Assembly: GCF_007992835.1 (NCBI RefSeq) | Contig: NZ_BKBA01000003.1 | Coordinates: 558,001 to 622,000, forward strand | Source: Knoellia locipacati | Lineage (GTDB): Bacteria; Actinomycetota; Actinomycetes; Actinomycetales; Dermatophilaceae | Length of the DNA: 64,000 nucleotides | Reading direction: 5' to 3' | Shown: positions 9,281 to 18,062 of the stretch, in pieces | Layout: every line of letters starts with the position of its first letter | How positions within the stretch are numbered: position 1 is the stretch's first letter | Made by a program: the position numbers and the translations under genes | Notes under the pieces: model-generated | The model's input: the letters and a program-made list of their open reading frames with translations, nothing else | The model's database searches: none | Told to the model about the DNA's origin: nothing

Positions 9281-9917
9281 CCTCACCGTCGCGGTCGTCG
9301 ACGACCACCCCGTCTTCCGGATGGGGATGGCCGGCCTCCTCGACTCGCTCGACGGCATCCGCGTCGTCGGACAGGCGAGCGACGCGGCGCAGGCCCTGGC
9401 CCTGCCCCTGTCCGAGATCGACGTCGTCCTCATGGACCTCAACCTCGGCGAGGACTCCGGCATCGAGACCACCCGCGAGATCGTCCGGCGCGACCCCGAT
9501 GCCCGCGTCCTCGTCGTGACGATGCGCGAGGACGACGACGCCGTCGCGTCGTGCATGCGGGTCGGGGCCCGGGGCTACCTGCTCAAGGGTGCGAGTCCCG
9601 ACGAGGTCGAGCGGGCCGTGCGTGCCGTCGCCAACGGTGACGTCATCCTCGGCTCGGCCGTCGCCGCGCGCGCCGTCACGGCACTGACATCGGGGCGCGC
9701 CGTGGCACGGGTCCCCTTCCCCGAGCTCACCGACCGCGAGCGCGAGGTGCTCGACCTCGTCGCCCGCGGGCACGACAACCTCACCATCGCGCGTCGGCTC
9801 GTCCTGTCACCCAAGACGGTGCGCAACGTCGTCTCCAACGTGCTCACGAAGCTCGCGGTCCGCGACCGGGCAGCCGCAGTCGTCCGGGCCCGCGACGAGG
9901 GCCTCGGGCTCGACTGA
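9273..9917 (+). CDS. NarL/LuxR-family response regulator
   Basis: A 214-residue two-domain regulator. The receiver domain has the acidic pocket VVDDHPVF, the phosphoacceptor Asp in VVLMDLNLG, and the conserved Lys in GYLLKGA. The C-terminal LuxR-type helix-turn-helix covers LTDREREVLDLVARG to VRNVVSNVLTKLAV. GTG 9273 overlaps the kinase gene by 8 nt, so the pair is coupled and surely cognate. The recognition part reads LSPKTVRNVV, close to standard NarL forms. Targets are unknown; the kinase gene itself or the upstream membrane protein gene are candidates. Confidence 0.92.
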   Translation: MADLTVAVVDDHPVFRMGMAGLLDSLDGIRVVGQASDAAQALALPLSEIDVVLMDLNLGEDSGIETTREIVRRDPDARVLVVTMREDDDAVASCMRVGARGYLLKGASPDEVERAVRAVANGDVILGSAVAARAVTALTSGRAVARVPFPELTDREREVLDLVARGHDNLTIARRLVLSPKTVRNVVSNVLTKLAVRDRAAAVVRARDEGLGLD

Positions 9918-9926
9918 CCGCGAAGG

Positions 9927-10637
9927 TCAGTGGGCTCGGGCGAGGTGCGCCACGACGTAGAGCACACCGAACGGGTCGCTCACCTCGCAGCTCGTGACAC
10001 CGAGCGCAGCGGCAGGGCCGGCCGCGCCCACGGCTGCCGCGAGCACCTGGAGCGGAGCCCGGCCGGCGACGAGGAGGTCGGCGCAGAGGTCCGGGTCGAG
10101 ATCGAGCAACCGGGCCAGGCCGTCCTCACCGGCGCCGCGGATCGCCTCGACGATCACCCCGTCGACCTCGTGCGAGCGTGGATCGAGGTGGCCGGGGGCC
10201 TTCTCGCTCCGCCGGGCGGAGCCGTCGGCCACGACGAGCAGCGTCGTGGGACGTGCCTTTGCGTCGCCACCCGGGGCAAGGACACTCCCCTGAGCGGCAC
10301 CCCCCGAGGTCACGTGGTCCGCTCGTTCGGCGACCTCGCGGCCCAGCGCGACGCACTCCTCCCGCGGCGCGTCCCACGCGACGGCGACGTGCTCGACCGA
10401 GAAGCCGACGTGGGTCTCGGCGAGCAGGTGGTCGGCCACCCGCGCCCCCAGTGCGGGGCGGGTGCTGCGCGGCTCGCGGTCGGTCGCGTGCACGACGACG
10501 ACATGGGCCGCCTTCGCCACGGCGTCCCGCACCGCTTCGACGCACCGCTCGAGCAGCCCGGGGGCCGCAGCAGTCCTCCCCTGGTACTCCGGCAGCAGCA
10601 GCGGGGCTCCCGGGACGATGACGACGTCGGTGATCAC
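9927..10637 (-). CDS. Class III extradiol dioxygenase-like (DODA/LigB-fold) alanine-rich protein
   Basis: A 236-residue Ala-rich protein beginning VVIVPGAPLLLPEYQG. The pattern resembles actinobacterial conserved proteins with a LigB/MEMO-like fold, a family best known for ring-cleaving dioxygenases. The metal-binding His/Glu set is not convincingly preserved, so enzymatic activity is doubtful. It is the last gene of the six-gene minus-strand operon; its GTG overlaps the folP2 stop by 4 nt (GTGA). Confidence 0.65.
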   Translation of the reverse strand: MITDVVIVPGAPLLLPEYQGRTAAAPGLLERCVEAVRDAVAKAAHVVVVHATDREPRSTRPALGARVADHLLAETHVGFSVEHVAVAWDAPREECVALGREVAERADHVTSGGAAQGSVLAPGGDAKARPTTLLVVADGSARRSEKAPGHLDPRSHEVDGVIVEAIRGAGEDGLARLLDLDPDLCADLLVAGRAPLQVLAAAVGAAGPAAALGVTSCEVSDPFGVLYVVAHLARAH

Positions 10638-11506
10638 GCGAGCCCCCGAGCGGTCCGGGCGGGCGGCAGGTCACCGGCGAGCACCGACACCATGTCGAGG
10701 ACCTGGCGGGTCTCGACCACCTCGTGCACGCGATAGATGTGGGCACCGTGCCACGCCGAGATCGCCGTCGCGGCGAGGGTTCCCGTCAACCGCTCACCCA
10801 CCGGCAGGTCCAACGACTCCCCGACGAAGTCCTTGTTGGACAGCGACACGAGCAGCGGCCAGCCCAGCGCGACGAGCTCGTCGAGCCGGCGGGTCACCTC
10901 GACCGAGTGCCACGTGTTCTTGCCGAAGTCGTGTGCCGGGTCGATGACGACACGGTCGCGCGAGACCCCCACCGACACGGCACGGTCGGCCTGCCTGACG
11001 AGCGACTGCACGACGTCGGCCACCACGTCGTCGTACTCGATGCGGTGCGGGCGGGTGCGGGGCGTCACGCCACCGGTGTGCGTGCAGACGACGGCCGCGT
11101 CGAACTCGGCCGCCACCTCGACGAGCTCGGGATCGGCACCGCCCCACGCGTCGTTGAGGATGTCGGCACCGGCCTCGAGCACCGCGCGGCCCACGGACGC
11201 GCGCCACGTGTCGACGCTGATGAGCAGGTCGGGGTGCTCGGCGCGGACCGCGGCCACGAAGTCGACGACCCGCTCCTTCTCCTCGTCGGCCCCGATCTCG
11301 ACACCGGGCGCGGCCTTGATGCCACCGATGTCGACGATGTCCGCCCCCTGCTCGACGACCTGCCGGACCCGGTCGAACGCCGCGCCCTCGCGCCAGGTCG
11401 CGCCCTTGTCGTAGAACGAGTCCGGGGTGCGGTTGACGATGGCCATGACCAGCCGGGCACGCGAGTCGTACTCGCGGCTCCCGAGACGGAAGGTGAGGTC
11501 GCTCAT
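10634..11506 (-). CDS. folP2: Dihydropteroate synthase-family protein, FolP2 type
   Basis: A 290-residue TIM-barrel protein of the DHPS family, which normally joins p-aminobenzoate to dihydropterin pyrophosphate. The pterin-site loop reads AIVNRTPDSFYD where true DHPS has NVTPDSFSD; NRTPDSFYD is, as I recall, the form seen in mycobacterial FolP2, reported to lack DHPS activity. Its placement beside gpgS matches the mycobacterial folP2-gpgS pair (Rv1207-Rv1208). ATG 11506 overlaps the gpgS stop by 4 nt. A role linked to glucosylglycerate or lipopolysaccharide metabolism has been guessed from context; folate synthesis is less likely. Confidence 0.85.
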   Translation of the reverse strand: MSDLTFRLGSREYDSRARLVMAIVNRTPDSFYDKGATWREGAAFDRVRQVVEQGADIVDIGGIKAAPGVEIGADEEKERVVDFVAAVRAEHPDLLISVDTWRASVGRAVLEAGADILNDAWGGADPELVEVAAEFDAAVVCTHTGGVTPRTRPHRIEYDDVVADVVQSLVRQADRAVSVGVSRDRVVIDPAHDFGKNTWHSVEVTRRLDELVALGWPLLVSLSNKDFVGESLDLPVGERLTGTLAATAISAWHGAHIYRVHEVVETRQVLDMVSVLAGDLPPARTARGLA

Positions 11507-12489
11507 CGTGCGTCCGCCGACGGCATACGGAGGCTGTCGGCCGGAGGCCGCTCGCCGGTCGCCACGTCGGTGACGCGCGGCTCGAAGCCAGCGGTCCCCC
11601 GGGCGTACTGGGTGAGCGAGACCGTCGACCCCGCGTCGTCGCCACCAGCCCCACCGACGCCACCACCCCGGCGACGGTCCGCTGCGGCGAGCACCTGAAC
11701 TGCCATGAGGCCGAGCGTGTCATGCCGGTGGTGGCGATGGGTGCGGCGGCCGAGGTCGACCTGCGCGATCCCGTCGGCGCCGAAGCGGTCGAACGTGTCG
11801 ACGAGCGCCGCGATCTCGACGCCGTAACCCACGGGCACGGCATACGACGCGAGGGCCTCGCGCCGGATCGCCCACTCGCCCGAGAGCGGCTGGACGATGC
11901 CGGCGAGGCCGGGGCGGTGCAGCGCGAGCCACGGGCGGGCGACGAGCTCGGTGACCCGACCGCCGGTCTCCTCCTCGCGCCCGGTCGCGTCGATCATCGG
12001 CCGGTCGTAGACGGCCTTGACGAGCTGGACGGCGTCGTCGGTGAGCAGTGGTGCGAGCAGGCCCGTGACGAAGTGCGTGCCCCAGTCGACGAGGTCCGCG
12101 TCGACGAAGACGACGAGATCGCCCGACGTGACGTGCTGCGACTTCCAGAGCGCCTCGCCCTTGCCGGGGACCGACCCGAGGTCGGGTCGGATCTCGTTGG
12201 CGGAGAAGACTTGCGCACCCGCCGCGCGCGCGACGTCGGCGGTGCGGTCCGTCGAGTCGGAGTCGATGACGACGACCTCGTCGACCAGCCCGCTCCCGTC
12301 GGCGCGGACGAAGTCGGCGATGATCCGCTCGACGACCGCGGCCACGGTCGACTCCTCGTTCTTGGCGGGGACGACGACGGAGACCGTCCGGTCGCCCTTG
12401 CGCTCGAGCAGCCCCTCGGCGGTCCAGTCCGAGGCCCGGTATGCCGGCCCGTGCAGGACGTGGGACCCAAGCCCGCCCATCGTGCTCAC
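11503..12489 (-). CDS. gpgS: Glucosyl-3-phosphoglycerate synthase
   Basis: A 328-residue GT-A fold glycosyltransferase (GT81-like). It uses an NDP-glucose donor and 3-phosphoglycerate to start glucosylglycerate and, in mycobacteria, methylglucose lipopolysaccharide synthesis. VVVPAKNEESTVAAVV binds the nucleotide sugar, VFVDADLVDWGTHF carries the metal-binding DxD, and PLSGEWAIRREAL is a conserved acceptor-loop motif. The last 60 residues contain a Gly/Arg-rich low-complexity stretch. It starts with GTG in a GTGA overlap with the enoyl-CoA hydratase-like gene. Confidence 0.88.
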   Translation of the reverse strand: MSTMGGLGSHVLHGPAYRASDWTAEGLLERKGDRTVSVVVPAKNEESTVAAVVERIIADFVRADGSGLVDEVVVIDSDSTDRTADVARAAGAQVFSANEIRPDLGSVPGKGEALWKSQHVTSGDLVVFVDADLVDWGTHFVTGLLAPLLTDDAVQLVKAVYDRPMIDATGREEETGGRVTELVARPWLALHRPGLAGIVQPLSGEWAIRREALASYAVPVGYGVEIAALVDTFDRFGADGIAQVDLGRRTHRHHRHDTLGLMAVQVLAAADRRRGGGVGGAGGDDAGSTVSLTQYARGTAGFEPRVTDVATGERPPADSLRMPSADAR

Positions 12490-13253
12490 GCGCCGAAGGT
12501 CGGTCGTCGCTTCTCACGGAAGGCCGTGAGCCCCTCGACGAAGTCGGGGGTGCGCAGGAGGTCGTGCTGCCCGGACTCCTCACGCTCGATCGTCGCGTCA
12601 AGGTCGAGCGCGGCCGCGGTGATCGCCGCGGCGGTGAGCGCCGTCCCTCGTGGGGCCAGCGCCGCGAGGTGCGACGTCAATGCCTCGGCGCGGGCCGAGA
12701 ACTCCTCTGCCGCAACGGACTCCGAGACCAGGCCCCACTGGGCTGCAACGGCACCGGACAGCTTCTCGCCGGTCAGGGCGAGTCGCAGCGCTCGCGCCCG
12801 GCCGATGTTGGCCACGACGAGCGCCGTCGCGCCACCGTCGGGCATGAGTCCCAGTGCGCCGAAGGCGAGGACGAGCCTGGCGTCGTCTGCGACGAGGACG
12901 TAGTCGGCGGCGAGGGCCATCGACAGCCCGGCGCCGGCAGCCACCCCGGGGACGAGCGCCAGGACGGGCGTCCCGGCCTCGATCACCGCCCGGCTCACGG
13001 CTCCGACCCCGCGCAGCGTCCCGTCGAGGTCGCCCTCGTCGAGGTGGACGGAGAGGTCCGCGCCGGCACAGAACGCCCGGCCCTCACCCGAGAGGACGAT
13101 GACGCGCACGGCCGGGTCGGCGTCGAGCGAGCGCACCCCGGCTGCGGCGGCGTCGAGCATCGCGACGTCGACGGCGTTGAGGCGGTCCGGTGCGGCCAGC
13201 ATGACGTGGCCGACGGCCCCGTCGGTGCGCACGACGACCGACGCCTCGCTCAT
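12486..13253 (-). CDS. Enoyl-CoA hydratase/isomerase family protein
   Basis: A 255-residue crotonase-fold protein. Oxyanion-hole segments are FCAGADLSVHL and PGVAAGAGLSMALAADY, and the family signature continues through LVLAFGALGLMPDGGAT. The second catalytic Glu of classical hydratases appears replaced (GLMPDGGAT where hydratases often have GLxPGxGGT), so the precise reaction is uncertain (hydratase, isomerase or thioesterase-like). ATG 13253 overlaps the doxX-like stop by 4 nt. Confidence 0.85.
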   Translation of the reverse strand: MSEASVVVRTDGAVGHVMLAAPDRLNAVDVAMLDAAAAGVRSLDADPAVRVIVLSGEGRAFCAGADLSVHLDEGDLDGTLRGVGAVSRAVIEAGTPVLALVPGVAAGAGLSMALAADYVLVADDARLVLAFGALGLMPDGGATALVVANIGRARALRLALTGEKLSGAVAAQWGLVSESVAAEEFSARAEALTSHLAALAPRGTALTAAAITAAALDLDATIEREESGQHDLLRTPDFVEGLTAFREKRRPTFGA

Positions 13254-13795
13254 GCGGTCGCCTTGCTCTCGTTGGGGCGGTACGACGTCGCGAGCAGCCC
13301 CGCCGCGGCGAGCACACCACCGACGAGGGCGAGGGCGCCCCAGCCGAGCCCGGCGAGGTCCAGACCGAGCGCGTTGTCGAGCGACCAGCGCCCGGGCCCG
13401 AGCACCGCGAGGGCGACGGCGACGATCGCGACGAGCACGACGTACTCCCAGCCACCCTTGAAGATGAAGTAGCCCTTGCCCCGGTGGTCGGTGAGCGCGG
13501 CGACCGTCATGAGGCCGACGAACGCCATCGCGCCGAGCGCGTTGAGCAGGCCGAGGGTGACGATGACCCCCGCCCCCATCTCGGTGAAGGCCGCGACGCG
13601 GGCGTGCAGCCAGCCGGGCCGCAGCCCGAGGGACTCGAACCACCCCGCCGTGCCGGCCAGCCCACCCTGCACCTTGTTGAGCCCGTGCAGGACGAGCATC
13701 GGGCCGAGCGCGAGGCGGATGACGAGGGAGGCGACGTCGAGCTCGGTCGAGCTGACCGCGGTGGCAGCGGCGGCAGCGGTCACGACGGCGCTCAT
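13250..13795 (-). CDS. DoxX-family membrane protein
   Basis: A 181-residue protein with four membrane segments. [17 protein letters not shown] followed by [10 protein letters not shown] is the DoxX/SURF4-like signature. DoxX proteins have been tied to oxidoreductase complexes and redox stress, but their chemistry is unclear. ATG 13795 overlaps the fgd stop by 4 nt and is chosen over a long Arg-rich upstream extension that is the shadow of fgd. Confidence 0.85.
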   Translation of the reverse strand: MSAVVTAAAAATAVSSTELDVASLVIRLALGPMLVLHGLNKVQGGLAGTAGWFESLGLRPGWLHARVAAFTEMGAGVIVTLGLLNALGAMAFVGLMTVAALTDHRGKGYFIFKGGWEYVVLVAIVAVALAVLGPGRWSLDNALGLDLAGLGWGALALVGGVLAAAGLLATSYRPNESKATA

Positions 13796-14814
13796 GCCGG
13801 CGACCCCACGGTGAGCTCCCGCAGGCCCGGCACGACCTGCTCGGTGAAGGTCCGCAGGAAGCGCTCCTGGTCGCCGCCCGGGCCGTGGAAGACGAGGTGG
13901 TCGAATCCGAGGTCGGTGTACTCCTTGACCGCCGCGACGACGTCCTCCGGCTCCGACGCGACGATCCAGCGCTGCGCGACCTGCTCGATGGGCAGCTCGT
14001 CGGCGGCCTTCTCCATCTCGGCGGGACTGTGGATCGAGTGCTTCTGCTCGGCGGTGAGCGACAGCGGCGCCCAGAAGCGGGTGTTCTCGAGCGCGCGGTC
14101 GGCGTCCGGGTCCCACGAGAGCTTGATCTCGATCATCCGGTCGACCGAGCCGGGCTCCTTGCCGGCCTTCGCCGTGCCCTCGGCGACGGCGGGCAGCAGC
14201 TTGTCGGCATAGAGCTCGCGCCCCTTGCCCGAGGTGCAGATGAAGCCGTCACCGGACCGGCCGGCATACCGGGCGACGAGCGGGCCGCCCGCGGCGACGT
14301 AGACGGGCACGGGCTCGTCCGGGCGGTCGAAGATCCGCGCGTCCTCGGTCCGGTAGTACTCACCCTCGAAGGTCACCGACTCCTGCGTCCACAGCTCACG
14401 CATGAGCGTCACCGACTCGCGCAGCCGCGCGAACCGCTCCTTGAACTCGGGCCAGCCACTCTCGGGCACCGAGCCGACGGCGACCTCGTTGAGCGCCTCA
14501 CCGGTCCCGACGCCGAGCATGATCCGCCCCGGTGCGAGGCAGCCGAGCGTCGCGAACGTCTGCGCGACGACCGCCGGGTTGTAGCGGTAGGTCGGCGTCA
14601 TCACCGAGGTGCCGAGCAGCACCCTCTCGGTGCGTGCCGCGACCCACGACAGCCACGCGATCGAGTTCGGGGCGTGACCGCCCTCGAGCCGCCAGGGCTG
14701 GAAGTGATCAGAGATCGTCACCGAGTCCAGTCCCAGCTCCTCGGCGAGGACGGCGTAGCCCGCCAGCTCGGAAGGGGCGAACTGCTCTGCCGAAGCCTTG
14801 TAGCCGATGCGCAT
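13792..14814 (-). CDS. fgd: F420-dependent glucose-6-phosphate dehydrogenase
   Basis: A 340-residue luciferase-like TIM barrel. Diagnostic stretches of FGD are present: [25 protein letters not shown] (with the active-site His and Trp), [21 protein letters not shown] and [16 protein letters not shown]. The enzyme oxidises glucose-6-phosphate and reduces F420, the main source of F420H2 in mycobacteria. ATG 14814 is used because GAGAGGA lies 7 nt upstream; the ATG at 14832 adds only six residues. It heads the six-gene operon, and a CACTAT -10 box (14843-14848 on this strand) faces the lipoprotein promoter. Confidence 0.92.
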   Translation of the reverse strand: MRIGYKASAEQFAPSELAGYAVLAEELGLDSVTISDHFQPWRLEGGHAPNSIAWLSWVAARTERVLLGTSVMTPTYRYNPAVVAQTFATLGCLAPGRIMLGVGTGEALNEVAVGSVPESGWPEFKERFARLRESVTLMRELWTQESVTFEGEYYRTEDARIFDRPDEPVPVYVAAGGPLVARYAGRSGDGFICTSGKGRELYADKLLPAVAEGTAKAGKEPGSVDRMIEIKLSWDPDADRALENTRFWAPLSLTAEQKHSIHSPAEMEKAADELPIEQVAQRWIVASEPEDVVAAVKEYTDLGFDHLVFHGPGGDQERFLRTFTEQVVPGLRELTVGSPA

Positions 14815-14852
14815 GCCGCCATCCTCTCCCATGCCGGTGCCATAGTGGATTC

Positions 14853-15287
14853 GTGCCCTCCCACCTGCACGGATGCCGTATGCCGGCCCGGCTCGTCGCG
14901 CTTCCGCTCGCCGCCACGCTGCTCCTCACCGGCTGCGCGGGCCGCGGCTCCGCCGAGGACGACGCGGTCGGTGACACCGCCACGACGTTCCTCGCTGCCG
15001 CTGCCTCCGCACCCCAGTCCGGGTGCGACCTCCTCGCCCCCGCGACGCTCGACCAGCTGAGGTCCGACGACGAGGACTGCGGCGACGCCGTGTCCGCGGC
15101 CGCCCCGAAGGGAGACATCGCCTCGACGCCGCCGACCATCCAGGTCTACGGGCGCGACGCCATGGTCCGGTGGGCCGACCAGACCCTCTTCCTTGCCAGG
15201 TTCGACGACGGCTGGCGGGTCACCGCTGCCGGGTGCAAGCCCCGCGGCGAGGACCTCCCCTACGACTGCACGATCGAAGGACGGTGA
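14853..15287 (+). CDS. Small lipoprotein
   Basis: A lipoprotein of 135-144 residues with a signal peptide ending in the lipobox LLLTGC, so the mature protein is anchored by Cys outside the membrane. GTG 14853 is supported by a CATAGT -10 box at 14841-14846, 6 nt upstream (leaderless). The internal ATG 14880 would give a more classical 19-residue signal peptide and is a real alternative. Mature cysteines occur in QSGCDLL, EDCGD, AGCKPRG and YDCTIEG, suggesting disulfides. The fold resembles small secreted NTF2-like lipoproteins, but this is uncertain. Confidence 0.75.
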   Translation: MPSHLHGCRMPARLVALPLAATLLLTGCAGRGSAEDDAVGDTATTFLAAAASAPQSGCDLLAPATLDQLRSDDEDCGDAVSAAAPKGDIASTPPTIQVYGRDAMVRWADQTLFLARFDDGWRVTAAGCKPRGEDLPYDCTIEGR

Positions 15288-15376
15288 GCGGGATGCGGTG
15301 GTCCTTCGTCGGGTGGATGCTCTTCATCGTGTTCGGGCTCGCGTGGTGCCTTGCGATGGGGGTGCTGGCCCGATGA
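15284..15376 (+). CDS. 30-residue single-pass membrane peptide
   Basis: The frame starts with GTG in a GTGA overlap with the lipoprotein stop and ends in an ATGA overlap with the DUF6766 gene. It encodes [18 protein letters not shown] followed by a few more hydrophobic residues, one membrane helix. The two tight overlaps support real, coupled translation. The function is unknown; it may be an accessory subunit of the DUF6766 protein. Confidence 0.55.
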   Translation: MSGMRWSFVGWMLFIVFGLAWCLAMGVLAR

Positions 15377-16044
15377 GGCGGCTGCGCGACCACGGGCTCG
15401 CCCTCGTGTTCGGCGGGCTCCTGCTCATGGCCCTCGTCGGGCAGGCGCTCTGGGGGCTGGCCGGCGTCAACGGCGACGCCCGCGACAAGGGGCTGCAGAC
15501 GATCGGCCTCGGCGAGTACCTCACGTCCTCGAGCTTCGCCGTCGACATCGCCGAGAACTGGCAGTCCGAGTACCTCCAGTTCCTGCTCTTCATCCTGCTC
15601 ACCGTGTGGTTCGTCCAGAAGGGCTCACCGGAGTCCAAGCCCCTGGACAAGACCGGCAGGGAGAGCGACGAGGACCAGAAGGTCGGGCGCTGGGCGCAGC
15701 CCGACTCGCCGAGGTGGGCCGTCGTCGACGGGTGGCGGCGATCGGTGTACTCGCACTCGCTCGGGCTCACCATGCTCGTGATCTTCGTCGGCTCGTGGAG
15801 CGCCCAGTTCATCGCCGGCCACGCCTCCCACAACTCCGAGCTCATCCGCGACCTCAAGGCGCCGGAGGGCTGGGGCCAGTACGCCCTCGACCCCGACTTC
15901 TGGAGCCGGACCCTGCAGAACTGGCAGTCGGAGTTCCTCGCCGTGGCGACGATGGTGGTCTTCTCGATCTACCTGCGCGAGCGGGGGTCGCCCGAGTCCA
16001 AGCCGGTCGGTGAGCCGCACGGGTCCACCGGCGTCGAGGGGTGA
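15373..16044 (+). CDS. DUF6766 family membrane protein
   Basis: A 223-residue protein with four membrane segments in two similar halves. Each half ends with a Trp-Gln-Ser-Glu motif (ENWQSEYLQF; QNWQSEFLAV), a membrane helix and then an RGSPESKPV or KGSPESKPL tail. The internal duplication is clear by eye. The family is common in actinobacteria and some alphaproteobacteria; the function is unknown. It is coupled to the 30-residue peptide and the lipoprotein gene. Confidence 0.8.
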   Translation: MRRLRDHGLALVFGGLLLMALVGQALWGLAGVNGDARDKGLQTIGLGEYLTSSSFAVDIAENWQSEYLQFLLFILLTVWFVQKGSPESKPLDKTGRESDEDQKVGRWAQPDSPRWAVVDGWRRSVYSHSLGLTMLVIFVGSWSAQFIAGHASHNSELIRDLKAPEGWGQYALDPDFWSRTLQNWQSEFLAVATMVVFSIYLRERGSPESKPVGEPHGSTGVEG

Positions 16045-16069
16045 GCAGGAGGCTGGCCCACACCACCCA

Positions 16070-16098
16070 TTGACCGCGCCGGAGCGCCGGCGGACTCT
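16070..16098 (+). promoter_or_regulatory. Promoter of Ddn-like gene
   Basis: TTGACC (16070-16075) and GACTCT (16093-16098) are separated by 17 nt. AGGAGG at 16105-16110 and ATG 16119 follow. The arrangement fits a housekeeping (SigA/HrdB-type) promoter. Confidence 0.5.
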
Positions 16099-16118
16099 GG
16101 GCTCAGGAGGTGCCGGTC

Positions 16119-16589
16119 ATGGTGATGTCCCGCTCGATGATGGCCCGCGGCAATGCGATCGGCGTGTGGATGCACCGGGCGTTCCGGGGGCGTCTCGACG
16201 GCGGCGGCAAGGTCGGGGGCGTCCTCATGCTCACCTCGCCGGGGCGCCGCACCGGGCTTCCGCGCTCGACCATGGTGCGCTACCTCGAGGACGGCGGGGC
16301 CTACCTCGTGTGGGGCACGGGCAGTGGCTCCACCACCGAGCCGGACTGGTTCCGCAACCTGCGCGAGACCGACGAGGCCACGATCGAGATCGGGACCCGG
16401 GCCCAGCGGGTGCGCCCCGAGGTGCTCGAGGGGTCGGACCGCGACACCGTGTGGCTGTCCACCGTCCGGGCGCAGATCCCGGGCGTCGAGAAGTACGAGA
16501 AGCGCTCCGGGCGGACGATCCCCGTGGCGCGGCTGCACCCCGTGGGGCCACGGGTGGACGCGGCGGACGGTCCCCGGCGGCGCGACTAG
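16119..16589 (+). CDS. Nitroreductase/deazaflavin-dependent oxidoreductase (Ddn-like)
   Basis: About 156 residues of the split-barrel F420H2-dependent reductase family (Ddn-like). Recognisable parts are GVLMLTSPGRRTGLPRSTMV, which includes the phosphate-contacting TxGRxTG-type motif, and EPDWFRNLRETDEATIEIG. Such enzymes use F420H2 to reduce quinones or xenobiotics. ATG 16119 is preferred over GTG 16110 because AGGAGG ends at 16110, 8 nt before it. It lies 1.3 kb from fgd, which would regenerate F420H2. Confidence 0.85.
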   Translation: MVMSRSMMARGNAIGVWMHRAFRGRLDGGGKVGGVLMLTSPGRRTGLPRSTMVRYLEDGGAYLVWGTGSGSTTEPDWFRNLRETDEATIEIGTRAQRVRPEVLEGSDRDTVWLSTVRAQIPGVEKYEKRSGRTIPVARLHPVGPRVDAADGPRRRD

Positions 16590-16668
16590 CCTGTAGGCGT
16601 GCGTGAGACCCACGCCGAGCACCCGCTGCACCATCTCGCAGCCCCACCCTGACAAAGGAGTCACCACC

Positions 16669-17781
16669 GTGACCGCGTCGTCCGTCACCGCCCCGGTAGC
16701 CGCCGCCCACGACCCGCTCGACACCTCCGGACACGAACAGGTCGTCCTCTGCTCCGACCCGCAGTCCGGACTGCGCGCGATCATCTCGATCCACGACACG
16801 TCGCTCGGCCCGGCGCTCGGCGGCACGCGGTTCTATCCGTACGCCAGCCACGACGAGGCCCTCGCCGACGTCCTGCGGCTCTCGCGCGGCATGTCCTACA
16901 AGAACGCCGTGGCGGGCATCCCCCACGGTGGCGGCAAGGCCGTGATCATCGGCGACCCGAGCACCGACAAGACCCCCGAGCTGCTGCGCGCGTTCGGCCG
17001 GTTCGTCGAGAGCCTCGGCGGTCGCTACGTCACGGCGTGCGACGTGGGCACCTACGTGCAGGACATGGACGTCGTCGCCGAGACGACGCGCTTCGCCACC
17101 GGTCGTTCACCCGAGAACGGCGGCGCGGGTGACTCATCGGTCCTCACCGCGTTCGGCGTCTTCCAGGGCATGCGCGCTGCGGCCCAGCACCTCTGGGGCG
17201 AGCCCACGCTCAAGGGGCGCCGCGTCGGCATCGCCGGTGTCGGCAAGGTCGGCCGGATCCTCGCGGGCCACCTCGTCGAGGACGGCGCCGAGGTCGTCGT
17301 CACCGACGTCAACGCGGCCGCCGTCGAGGCCCTCACCGCGACCCACCCCGGCATCGAGGTCGTCGGCGACGTTGCCGCCCTCGTCCGCAGCGACATCGAC
17401 GTCTACGCCCCCTGCGCCCTCGGTGGCGCGCTCGACGACGACACCGTCGACGTCCTCAGGGCCCGCATCGTCTGCGGTGGCGCCAACAACCAGCTCGTGA
17501 CCGAGGGTGACGGCGGGACCGCCGACCGACTCGTCGCCCGCGGCATCACCTACTGCCCCGACTTCCTCGTCAACGCCGGCGGCGTCATCCAGGTGAGCGA
17601 CGAGCTCCTCGGCTTCGACTTCGACCGCGCCAAGCGGGGCGCGACCGCGATCTTCGAGCACACCCTCGAGGTCCTCGAGACCGCAGACGAGCGTGGCGAG
17701 AGCCCGGCCGCCGCGGCCGACCACATCGCTGAGAAGCGCATGGCCGCCGGGTCCTCGACGATCTGGCTCCCCCAGCGCTGA
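16669..17781 (+). CDS. Leucine/valine/phenylalanine-type amino-acid dehydrogenase
   Basis: A 370-residue NAD-dependent dehydrogenase of the Glu/Leu/Phe/Val family. The substrate domain has [13 protein letters not shown] and the catalytic lysine region [14 protein letters not shown]. The Rossmann domain has [14 protein letters not shown] and a downstream Asp (VVVTDVNAA) that favours NAD. It deaminates branched-chain or aromatic amino acids. GTG 16669 follows AAAGGAG by 8 nt. Its position near a DUF3073 gene and purM/purF echoes the Streptomyces vdh region, so valine dehydrogenase is the best guess. A perfect hairpin follows the stop. Confidence 0.85.
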   Translation: MTASSVTAPVAAAHDPLDTSGHEQVVLCSDPQSGLRAIISIHDTSLGPALGGTRFYPYASHDEALADVLRLSRGMSYKNAVAGIPHGGGKAVIIGDPSTDKTPELLRAFGRFVESLGGRYVTACDVGTYVQDMDVVAETTRFATGRSPENGGAGDSSVLTAFGVFQGMRAAAQHLWGEPTLKGRRVGIAGVGKVGRILAGHLVEDGAEVVVTDVNAAAVEALTATHPGIEVVGDVAALVRSDIDVYAPCALGGALDDDTVDVLRARIVCGGANNQLVTEGDGGTADRLVARGITYCPDFLVNAGGVIQVSDELLGFDFDRAKRGATAIFEHTLEVLETADERGESPAAAADHIAEKRMAAGSSTIWLPQR

Positions 17782-17806
17782 CCCCCGCCCCCACCGGCTG
17801 CACGCA

Positions 17807-17850
17807 CGTATGCCGTGTGCCCACCTCCCGAGGTGGGCACACGGCATACG
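17807..17850 (+). terminator. Perfect 21-bp hairpin built from the GTATGCCG octamer
   Basis: The left arm (17807-17827) starts CGTATGCCGTGTGCC and the right arm (17830-17850) ends GGCACACGGCATACG. All 21 positions pair, leaving two central bases. It begins 26 nt after the dehydrogenase stop and should act as a terminator, although there is no U-tract. Both outer ends of the stem are copies of the genome-wide octamer, in opposite orientation. Confidence 0.7.
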
Positions 17851-17945
17851 CCGCTGATCGGGCTCTCGTTGCGCCCACGGTGAACATTCTCTGCGGACAC
17901 GGTCCCGCGACGCCGACCCGTGCGCGGAAACACCCCGGGCTGATG

Positions 17946-18062
17946 TAGCGTTGACCCCACGACACACACACGATTCCCGGGACCACAGCTTGCTTGGGAT
18001 GACCCCCTTCGGGGCCGTCCCATCGGGTATGTCGCCCGGCAGACGCACAAGGGGGTCTCGCC
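17946..18062 (+). promoter_or_regulatory. Structured leader of the DUF3073 gene with possible RBS sequestration
   Basis: TAGCGT at 17946-17951 is a plausible -10 box, giving a 5' UTR of about 105 nt. Within it GACCCCCTT (18001-18009) is perfectly complementary over 9 nt to AAGGGGGTC (18049-18057), which contains the ribosome-binding site of the gene starting at 18063. The same C-tract can instead pair locally with GGGG (18011-18014), in a stem continued by TGGGA (17995-17999) and TCCCA (18018-18022). The two pairings exclude each other, so the leader could switch translation. This is inference from complementarity only. Confidence 0.45.
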
